A stretch of 64,000 bases of DNA, from the NCBI RefSeq assembly GCF_037975245.1, contig NC_092577.1, forward strand, positions 25,541,398-25,605,397, read 5' to 3'. The position numbers and the translations under genes were made by a program. The notes below the pieces were generated by a model. It was not told the DNA's origin and ran no database searches. It worked only from the letters and a program-made list of their open reading frames with translations. Positions 57,600 through 64,000 of the stretch are shown here, piece after piece (position 1 is the first letter of the stretch; every line of letters starts with the position of its first letter). The stretch comes from Apostichopus japonicus (taxonomy: Eukaryota; Echinodermata; Holothuroidea; Aspidochirotida; Stichopodidae).

Positions 57600-57832
57600 T
57601 TTTGGACGGTGGTGTGCTGGGGAGGGGTTTTTCGTTTCGCTGCGTGTGGGTCGTCCTTTTGTGGTTTTTGGAATGTTTGAGTGGGGGGTTCGGCGTTTTG
57701 TCTCCGCAGGTCGGCGGGCGTAGGTTTTTTTTTGGCTCGCTTGACCTGAGTTTCGTTGGTCAGAATGGGATGGTTCGGTAGTGCCGTTTGGCCGTGACGT
57801 TTTGTATCTCGCATGGCGGATCACGTAAAAAC
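57600..57832 (+). mobile_element. Tx1 3' end fragment (second copy, complete 3' terminus)
   Basis: Matches 9752-9982, including gatggttcggtagtgccgtt and the terminus cacgtaaaaa at about 57822. A heavily 5'-truncated insertion of the same subfamily as the element at 4.9-9.98 kb. Confidence 0.8.
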
Positions 57833-57839
57833 CACTTAA

Positions 57840-57931
57840 CAATTGATCTTTTCTTACGATCGATCGCTGAGCAACGGACTTAAGTTCAATCAGATTGAAC
57901 TTAAGTTTGAACTTTATGAAATGGGGCCCTG
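57840..57931. repeat. Harbinger-type element end, facing left
   Basis: Ends with gaactttatgaaatggggcc, the mirror image of a GGCCCC-ATTTCATAAAG terminus. It abuts the next terminus (ggccccgttccacaaagagt), so two element ends lie back to back. Internal inverted phrase acttaagttcaa/ttgaacttaagt. Confidence 0.5.
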
Positions 57932-58179
57932 GGCCCCGTTCCACAAAGAGTTACGCTTAATCTTAAGTTTGATCAATCGTGCGTAAGTCACCTTATCGAG
58001 CGTAAGTTTGATATCAAACTTATCTCCGTTCCACAAAGAAACTTACTCTTGATATCAAGCTAAAGTTCAATCCGATCATGCGTAACTTTAAGTAGTGATC
58101 CAGATCAATCGTAAGTATGATACGTTGCTATGGTAAGCAATTGATTTAAATTTGTTTGAGTTTTTTACTGTACATGTAG

Positions 58180-58694
58180 AAGTAATATGTGAATTTTATA
58201 CTTGTGCACAAAAGGCGTTATATTTGTATCAGCAAGCTGGTCAACCACGCAATTATCGTCGGATTCTACAAAGAGAGAGAATTTTTATAGACAGAAGGCA
58301 GCCTTTTGAACTTGACAATGATTTTGACATATACCAAAGATATAGGTTTACTAGGCTAGGCTGTATCGCTATAATCAATAGATTACAGGCCCAGTTAGAA
58401 CATCCCACCAACTCTGTCAGCCATTTTGCAGGTTTTCATTGCTCTAAGATTTTATGCATCAGGATCGAAAAGTGCCTTAGCAGAGTGTGCCTCTTTACAC
58501 GGATGAAGCAAGTCATTTGCTTCACGGGCATTGAGGAGGGTTACAAGAGCATTGGTTCAAATCCGGAATTATGAAATTAAGTTCCCAATCACTCCAGCCT
58601 CTGTGACCAATGCTCAGAGGGAGCAGGATTTCCGCAGGTGTGGGTGCAGTAGATGGGACATCGATTGGAATCCACGGTTGTAACTATGGGCCGG
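58180..58694 (+). pseudogene. Harbinger transposase, N-terminal and first catalytic part
   Basis: NYRRILQRERIFIDRRQPFE and DIYQRYRFTRLGCIAIINRL are the N-terminal helix-rich blocks of HARBI1-type transposases. After a frame change near 58430 comes VFIALRFYASGSKSALAE, and after another, AGVGAVDGTSIGIHGCNYG, in which the D of DGT is the first catalytic aspartate. The frame is cut at 58694 by the inserted TIR element. Confidence 0.75.
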
Positions 58695-58734
58695 CCCAGC
58701 AAAAAATGTACCCTAATTTTACCGCGGTTAACTA

Positions 58735-59270
58735 TGGTAAATGTTTGGTAAACAGGGTAAATGTGTGGTAAAATTGTGGTAAAATCAACCGCGGTAAATT
58801 TACCGCAGGTTTACCATGGTATGCGGTATAAGTAGGGTAAAAGTGCGGTACATTTACTGCGGTAAATTTACCGCAGTTTTGCCATGGTATTACCGCGGTA
58901 TAAGTAGGGTAAAAGTGCGGTACATTTACTGCGGTAAATTTACAGCAGTTTAACCATGGTATTACCGCGGTAAAAGTGCGGTACATTTACTAAGCTAAAT
59001 TTACCAGTTTTACCATGGTATTACCGCGGTAAAAGTAGGGTAAAAGTGTGGTACATTTATTACGGTAAATTTACAGCAGTTTTACCATGGTATTTTTCCG
59101 CGGTAACAGTAGGGTCAAAGTGTGGTACATTTACTACGGTAAATTTACCCTAGTTTTACCATGATATTACTGGAGTAAAAGTAGAGAAAATTTATATGGT
59201 ACATAAACTACAGTGAAATTATACTATGATAAATTAACCAGAATTGTACCATGATTTTACCACAGTAGAA
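58735..59270. repeat. Tandem array, about 72-bp unit (left arm)
   Basis: The landmark ccatggtat or its variant occurs at about 58814, 58882, 58954, 59013, 59085 and 59159 (spacings 68, 72, 59, 72 and 74). Each unit holds gcggtaaatttaccgcag, itself palindromic. Units decay towards the right. Confidence 0.8.
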
Positions 59271-60049
59271 CATATATGGGTCACACTATGAAACATGATG
59301 GTGCATTTACAGCAATTTTTCCATGATTTTGTCCCATATTTTTGCAATACTAATATGACAAACCTTTTGTTCTACTCATATAATGTTGGCAATATAAATT
59401 ACCTGTGGATATGAGTTGAATAACGAAGAGAGACAATCAGCTATTCTTATATGTTATAGTATGTATATTTTTACCTAAAAAAAAAACAAGCAGAGGATAG
59501 ATACATAGAGAATTCCTTCATGGAATCCCTGATATATTTGAGAGGAGACAACAATTAATTCTTTTTTCATCATGAGGGAGAACCTAAAAGACTTTCAAAT
59601 GAAAAAAAAAAGAACTATATAAAGTAGCACACATCTGGCAAAGCATCTGTGCCTCAACACTGTAGCACACGAAAATTGACCAATCAGTGTCCTCAGATTT
59701 GGATATTCTCTGTCAGGTCCATTAAATGACACGACAAGTCTAAGTGTCTATAATCAGAGTACTCTCTTCATTTAAAACAAGTCTTTGAGGATACTAAGAG
59801 ATCAAAAGTCCAATCTGGACTACCAATTAAGTCAAAAGAAGAGAGTCAGGAATCATACCAGGTAGGGTAATTGAAATTCCTATGTGTGAAACCTCGATGG
59901 ATTTGATGAATAAAAAACTGTTGCATGTTACAACTGTGGACTTACAGGCATACAACCATTAAAATAAGGGTAAAGGCACATAGCCAAATTATGATACATT
60001 ACACTGATGGGTGAAATTCAGAGAAATTTATGGTGTGTACATGCTGATT

Positions 60050-60620
60050 GAAATTAGGACAAAATCGTGCTCAATGTGAGGTAAAACTGTCCTACAATTA
60101 GTGTAAAATCATGGTAAACTGAGGTAAAACTAAGGTAAAAGCGTGGTAGAATTGGGGTAAAAGCGTGGTGAAAGTATGGTAAAATGAGGTAAAACTAAGG
60201 AAAAAGCATTGTAAATATACGGTAAAATTGGGGTAAGAGAACGGTAAAACTGTGGTAAATTTAGGGTAAAAGCGTGGTAAATGTAGGGTAAAATTGGGGG
60301 AAAAGAACGGTAAACTGTGGTAAAAGTATGGTAAATTGAGGTAAAACTAAGGAAAAAGCGTGGTAAATATACGGTAAAAGAACGGTAAAATTGCGGTAAA
60401 TTTGGGGTATCAGCGTGGTAAAAGTGTAGTAAAAGCGCGGTAAAAGTATGGTAACAACGTGGACAAATTGGGGTAAAAGCGAGGTAACACCATGGTAAAT
60501 TTGTGGTAATTTACTACGGTAAACCGCGGTTAACCGCGTCCATAGGGCCAAAATACCGCGGTAATGTACAACAGATTTACCGCGTTTTTACCCCGGTTTT
60601 ACCGTGGTAAAAGTGTGGTA
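60050..60620. repeat. Short GGTAAAA-type repeats (right arm)
   Basis: Repeats such as gcgtggtaaaagtatggtaa every 12-40 bases. Apparent minus-strand frames (Leu-Pro-Gln-Phe runs) are by-products of the repeat. Confidence 0.75.
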
Positions 60621-60661
60621 TGTTACCGCGGTAAATTTGAGGTTAAATTTTTTCCTGGGGG

Positions 60662-60929
60662 ATGAGTATGTTTTTGTTAGCCGTAAAGGTAGACATGCAA
60701 TCAATGTACAGCTAATTTGTATAGTGGAAAATACAAAATCATCAATGTTGTAGCACGACGGCAAGGCAGTACTCATGGCAGTAGGATATTGAGTGAAAGC
60801 CTTGTTGGAAGACAGTTTGAGGAACACCAACTTCAAGGGATACTTTTCGGGGACTGGTTATCCTCTACAGCCGTGGTTGATGACGCCTATTCAGAACCCA
60901 GCCACACTCGAAGAGACCTCATTCAATAA
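60662..60929 (+). pseudogene. Harbinger transposase, C-terminal catalytic part
   Basis: EYVFVSRKGRHAINVQLIC follows the insertion and corresponds to the block after DGT in Harbinger transposases. NVVARRQGSTHGSRIL and LQGILFGDWL follow after a shift near 60716. The second catalytic D would lie in the GST-D block, but His-Gly replaces the usual His-Asp (STHGSRI). GDW replaces the usual GDSGY. A stop at 60929 ends it before the last catalytic E region. Confidence 0.7.
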
Positions 60930-61500
60930 GTAAGCTTGTACAAAGCAACACATATCGAGGTATGGTATCGTATCATTTCAGCTCATTTGACTATCTAAAT
61001 TTATACATCTCTTTAGATTTGTCCAAAAACCACACAAACAAAATCACAAACTCAATATAGTATCAGTTATGACTGTATATTGTAGTTCACTATTCGGACA
61101 AAACGGTGTTGGGGGTTCCTTTGGGCAGGTCCCGCCCGTTGGACCTCCCACCATCGCAACAGTGCCACTCCGTGCAATAGTGGAGTGGGAGACAGGTATG
61201 AGAGGAGCGAAGTAAATTCCCCAAAACTTACTGGTTTGGGGATTTAGGAGCGACGATAATTACCTGTCTCTCCCTCCTCCCACCATGACTCGGGACCTAC
61301 CCGACGACACGAACGCCAACTAGACCGCTGAGCACCACATGACTCAGGACGCCGCCCTTACCGCGAGCTCCTCAGTTGGTAGTTGGTACTGATAACAACA
61401 GTTACTGGTAACAACAGTTATGAAGATTCAGAGATTGATGGACGTAACCTAGTGGCATCCCATGTTGGACTGGCTTTAACACCTACCTCTGAAGTGGGTA
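60930..61500. other. GC-richer region with imperfect hairpins
   Basis: 61090-61360 is richer in GC than its surroundings. It has a 7-bp stem (ccactcc...ggagtgg, 61165-61188) and a larger imperfect hairpin at 61182-61281. Short frames beginning MTRDLPDDTNAN near 61284 are followed in frame, after a TAG, by MTQDAALTASSSVG near 61338. Function unknown. Confidence 0.4.
61182..61281. repeat. Imperfect inverted repeat / hairpin
   Basis: Outer arms ggagtgggagacaggta (61182-61198) and tacctgtctctccctcctcc (61261-61280) pair with a bulge. Inner arms taaattccccaaaac (61213-61227) and gtttggggattta (61233-61245) pair almost fully around a short loop. The heptamer ggagcga is a direct repeat in both arms. 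Confidence 0.6.
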
Positions 61501-61570
61501 GTTGGCTTTCGTGGAGTGCAGACGTGTTTCGCTTCCGCTCTCCACTTATTACAGCTTTTAATATCACTAC

Positions 61571-62806
61571 AAGGTCGTCCCCGTACAATTTTTTTCAGTT
61601 TTGCGTTCTGTTGGTTTAAAGGTCCCTGGAGAGGTTGACGCGCTTCAGCGTAAACCTCTCCGGGGTATGAATTGTTTTGATGTACGGTTTACCTCGGAGG
61701 CTGCCCGCGTCCGAGGCGTCCATGTGTTGGAGGGAGTTGAGGGAATGAAGGTCACACCGTATGACAGTTCGGTGTGGGTGACAGTCCTCCATCTCCCTCT
61801 GGACATGTCTGAACAGGTTGTTGTGCGGACACTGGGGCGTTTTCGGAAAGTGACCGGCTACGAGGAGCCGGAATTCCTTGAATGTAAAGGTGTCAAGACC
61901 GGGACTAGACGAGTTAGAGTTGAACTCAAGTCCGATATCCCCTCTACCTTGTGGGCTAATGGGCACAGGGCCCACATTGCATACCCGGGCCAGCCTCGCA
62001 ATTGTTGGAGGTGTGGGCTGGAAGGGCATGAGGCCAGGTTGTGCCCGAACAAGCGGTGTAGCCGCTGTTTACAGGTTGGGCATACCCTGGCCGAGTGTAA
62101 AGGGGATATCGTTTGCAACTCGTGTGGGAAAACGGGCCATCTCGCCCGTTTATGCCCAGACCGCTCATACTCCGCGAGAGTGGCTACGGGCGTGGTTGAA
62201 GCGGTCCCTGTCCCGGCCTCTGACACCGTACCACATGATGTTCCTGTCATCGCCCCAGTGTCCGACACTAGCCCCCCGATGGAGGCTTTGTTCCCCCTTT
62301 CGTGTCCGACCTCTCCCCTGATCGAACTTGCCGAGACTGCCAGCCTGCCCACTGAGGCAGAGCAGGACAAAACGGCGGAGATGGTACTAGCGGAGTGGCA
62401 CGCGGCGCAGGATGCCGCTTGTACTGGTTCACCGGTAGCTTCGCCCGCTATCGGTGATACTAGTTGGGCCCCGAGTCAATCGGTCCAAGAGACATTGAGT
62501 GGCCCAGATTCTGACTCGCCAATGGAGGACTGCACTACAGCCTTATTAGTTGTGGCTAAGGAGTCCTCCGATTGGTTTGATGAGACGAAACAGGCCACTG
62601 ATCTCATTGACTCGAGTGGCCCTTCCACCCTACCCGCAGCCGCTTCCGTTATACCGGACACGATGGTCGCTAGTGGACCTCCTGTTCCTAACAGGGAGGT
62701 CCACTCGATCAATGACGAGGAGCTAAGAACTCTGCTCCCTCGTAAGAAAAGGGGGAAAACTGCCAGGGGCTTGAAAAGACCCATATTGGGAAAACTTCGC
62801 AGGTAA
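61571..62806 (+). CDS. Tx1-like ORF1, longest intact frame, copy B
   Basis: The frame is open from the homologous start at 61571 to TAA 62804-62806 without a break. The normal ATG is lost, and the first ATG is 61667 (MNCFDVRF), leaving 379 codons. RRM-like segment VTVLHLPLDMSEQVVVRTLG, then three CCHC knuckles: CWRCGLEGHEARLC (62003-62044), CSRCLQVGHTLAEC (62057-62098) and CNSCGKTGHLARLC (62114-62155). An acidic Pro/Thr/Ser-rich region and a basic C-terminus (KKRGKTARGLKRPILGKLRR) follow. ORF1 proteins bind element RNA and form the RNP. Translation from 61667 is possible but unproven. Confidence 0.85.
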   Translation, partial: KVVPVQFFSVLRSVGLKVPGEVDALQRKPLRGMNCFDVRFTSEAARVRGVHVLEGVEGMKVTPYDSSVWVTVLHLPLDMSEQVVVRTLGRFRKVTGYEEPEFLECKGVKTGTRRVRVELKSDIPSTLWANGHRAHIAYPGQPRNCWRCGLEGHEARLCPNKRCSRCLQVGHTLAECKGDIVCNSCGKTGHLARLCPDRSYSARVATGVVEAVPVPASDTVPHDVPVIAPVSDTSPPMEALFPLSCPTSPLIELAETASLPTEAEQDKTAEMVLAEWHAAQDAACTGSPVASPAIGDTSWAPSQSVQETLSGPDSDSPMEDCTTALLVVAKESSDWFDETKQATDLIDSSGPSTLPAAASVIPDTMVASGPPVPNREVHSINDEELRTLLPRKKRGKTARGLKRPILGKLRR

Positions 62807-63039
62807 TGCGCAGGCGTGTTGTCTACCATCGGGACGGCGTACCCCGGATGAAGTTTTGGAGTGGGTTATTTTTCAGGTGTGTGGGGGAGGGGGGGGGGTT
62901 GTGTGGTCGTTACATAATATGGGTTGGAGGGTTCTGTTTGTGGTTTGGAGTTGGCTTTATTGTTTTGGTTCTGTTGGCCTTTGGGTCCGTGTCCATTTCA
63001 TGTCACGTTGAACGCTACATTGTATACATTTGTGGGTGA
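62806..63039 (+). pseudogene. Mini-ORF2 remnant, copy B
   Basis: ATG overlaps the ORF1 stop (TAATG). MRRRVVYHRDGVPRMKF is followed by 3' UTR-encoded hydrophobic residues, as in copy A. Confidence 0.75.
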
Positions 63040-63160
63040 GTGAGAGATTTCTGTTTGTGGGTTTTCAGTTGGGTTTATGGTGGTTGTTAAACAGACTGGA
63101 ATTGTTTTTGGTTTTGTTTACCTTTGGTCCGTGTCCGTTTTTTCTTTGCACGTAAAAAGC

Positions 63161-64000
63161 AGAAGTGTAGAAAAATTTACGCAGGCGAAAGGCAAAATTA
63201 CAATATGGCCGCCAATAATCCAAAATGGCCGATCACAGACTCTCATTTTAAGAAATCTACCCGTCTGGTAAGTGCTCTTTGCTGGTTTTGGACAGTATTT
63301 CATTGTTTTCAACAGCGCCAAAGCCAATGGAACACATTTTGAACCGATTGGATGGTATATTCATGTGCAAACATCCAAAATTGCCGGCAAAAATCCAAAA
63401 TGGCCGATCACAGACTCATTTTCATGATATCTTCCCTTCTGGTAAGTGCCTTTTGCCGGTTTGAACTGAAAATCATGGTTTTCAGTATTGCCAAAGCCAA
63501 TGAAATGCATTTCGAATCGATCGGTCGTTATCTACCTGTACCAAAATCCAAAATGGCAGCGGAAAAAAAAACAAGTTGAATACAACATTCAATTTCACGA
63601 TATCTTTTGATCTGGTAAGTCTATTTTTTGAAAATTTTGAACAGCAAGTCGCATGGTTTTCAACACCGCCAAAGCCAAATCTTAGCCAATGGAAATCATT
63701 TCGAATTGATTATTTTGTATAATCCTATGTAAGAATACAAACAGGCAGCCGAAAATCCAAAATGGCCGAGTACCAACACACATTCCCATGACATCTTCCC
63801 ATCTAAATAGTTGGCCTATTTTTGGGAATTTGGCCAGTTTTTCTTGTGCCTTCGTATCTATACAGATGTTAAGAATGGCTGCCAACATTTGAGATGACTA
63901 ATGCCGAATCTCCATTTTGTGGATATCGTTGTTTGAAATACTGATTTTTCATCAGGTTGAGATTTGGGATGAACGCCAAATGACTCATTTCCCATGACCC
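63161..64000. repeat. Duplicated downstream flank of copy A/B with tandem spacer units
   Basis: Corresponds base for base in spacing to 40743-41582 (constant offset 22418), with no difference seen in the stretches I compared. Runs off the window edge. Confidence 0.85.

Larger units (their letters stand above)
57135..57748. repeat. 307-bp tandem duplication upstream of the ZSWIM3-like start codon
   Basis: 57135-57441 and 57442-57748 are nearly identical; differences include one base in ttcgtgcgaa(c/t)agcc and one T in a T-run. Each unit joins about 155 bp of host DNA to about 145 bp of Tx1 3' UTR. The breakpoint of the first copy lies inside the Tx1 fragment (ggctcgcttga). Confidence 0.85.
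58695..60659. mobile_element. 1.97-kb TIR element built largely of GGTAAA/TTTACC tandem repeats
   Basis: The left end cccagcaaaaaatgtaccct and the right end, read inverted, cccaggaaaaaatttaacct are imperfect terminal inverted repeats; both run on into TTTACCGCGGT. It is flanked by GG on each side. Left arm (58.73-59.27 kb): about seven units of 59-74 bp. Right arm (60.05-60.62 kb): shorter ggtaaaa-type units. The middle, 59.3-60.0 kb, is AT-rich and unique. It has no protein-coding evidence and would be mobilised in trans, if it is mobile at all. Confidence 0.65.
57932..60930 (+). mobile_element. Harbinger DNA transposon relic, interrupted
   Basis: Begins with gggccccgttccacaaagag, a typical Harbinger terminal phrase. 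It has AAGTTTGAT/ATCAAACTT sub-terminal repeats near 57965-58030 and a transposase frame at 58180-58694, is interrupted by a separate 1.97-kb TIR element, and resumes as transposase at 60662-60929. The second terminus was not found. Confidence 0.65.
61510..63160 (+). mobile_element. ORF1-only Tx1-derived element (half-LINE), copy B
   Basis: The 5' terminal hairpin region (cgtggagtgcagacgtgttt) is present, but most of the 5' UTR and the ORF1 start are replaced by about 25 unrelated bases before aaggtcgtccccgtacaa at 61571. From there it carries ORF1, the same ORF2 excision and the 3' UTR to cacgtaaaaagc. The downstream flank equals that of copy A, including agaagtgtagaaa, so B descends from the same insertion event by DNA duplication. 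Confidence 0.85.

Noticed and set aside
58530..58570. Pol III B-box-like ggttcaaatcc
   Set aside because: It lies inside the Harbinger transposase coding sequence, with no A box at proper spacing and no tRNA fold.
58735..59270. CRISPR-like regular repeats
   Set aside because: Units are contiguous and diverged with no unique spacers, and the genome is eukaryotic.
60261..60551. Minus-strand 96-codon frame rich in Leu-Pro-Gln-Phe
   Set aside because: It is a translation of the GGTAAA-type repeat; no start context or domain.

Overview
This window looks like a gene-poor, transposon-rich stretch of a marine invertebrate deuterostome genome, most likely an echinoderm (inference). The reasons are AT-rich intergenic DNA, introns with GT/AG borders, Tx1-clade non-LTR retrotransposons, Harbinger and CACTA relics, abundant dispersed AGGTCA-containing repeats, and host-type genes of the SAMD3-like, BEN, THAP and ZSWIM3-like families. 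Nothing prokaryotic is present. Almost every coding stretch carries stops or single-base frame changes, so most are listed as pseudogenes or degenerate copies.

Layout. 1-500: gag-like retrotransposon relic (minus). 968-1313: integrase-core exon (plus). 3.66-4.39 kb: CACTA/EnSpm transposase relic (minus). About 4.9-9.98 kb: 5'-truncated Tx1-like element split by a Jockey/CR1-type element with a 17-bp target-site duplication. 10-14.9 kb: several repeat arrays, including a long AGGTCA-rich array. 15.9-20.1 kb: four exons of a SAMD3-like gene (minus). About 23.0-27.85 kb: six exons of a BEN-domain gene (plus), convergent with a THAP-domain exon (minus, 28.1-28.6 kb). 28.6-38.9 kb: non-coding, with microsatellites, a roughly 380-bp tandem array, a tRNA-like SINE and one copy of a roughly 545-bp TIR element (second copy at 47.3 kb). 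38.9-43.5 kb: two Tx1-derived elements (called A and C here) that keep ORF1 and both ends but lack almost all of ORF2. 43.56-46.6 kb: degenerate copy of a large uncharacterised invertebrate gene family (minus). 49.3-57.1 kb: ZSWIM3/MULE-like gene (minus) with another Tx1 element (D) in its first intron and a 307-bp tandem duplication just upstream of its start. 57.9-60.9 kb: Harbinger transposase relic interrupted by a 1.97-kb TIR element full of GGTAAA-type repeats. 61.5-64 kb: third ORF1-only Tx1 copy (B), whose 3' half and downstream flank duplicate copy A.

The main story is retroelement dynamics. Copies A and C have the same 5' and 3' ends and an identical excision joining the ORF2 start codon to the last 19 ORF2 codons, and each has its own 13-bp target-site duplication. 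They therefore behave as a half-LINE family that must have been moved in trans by a full element such as the parent of D. This parallels mammalian HAL1 but sits in the Tx1 clade. Copy B shares A's 3' flank and so is a duplication of A, with a mosaic ORF1 that suggests gene conversion or ectopic recombination.
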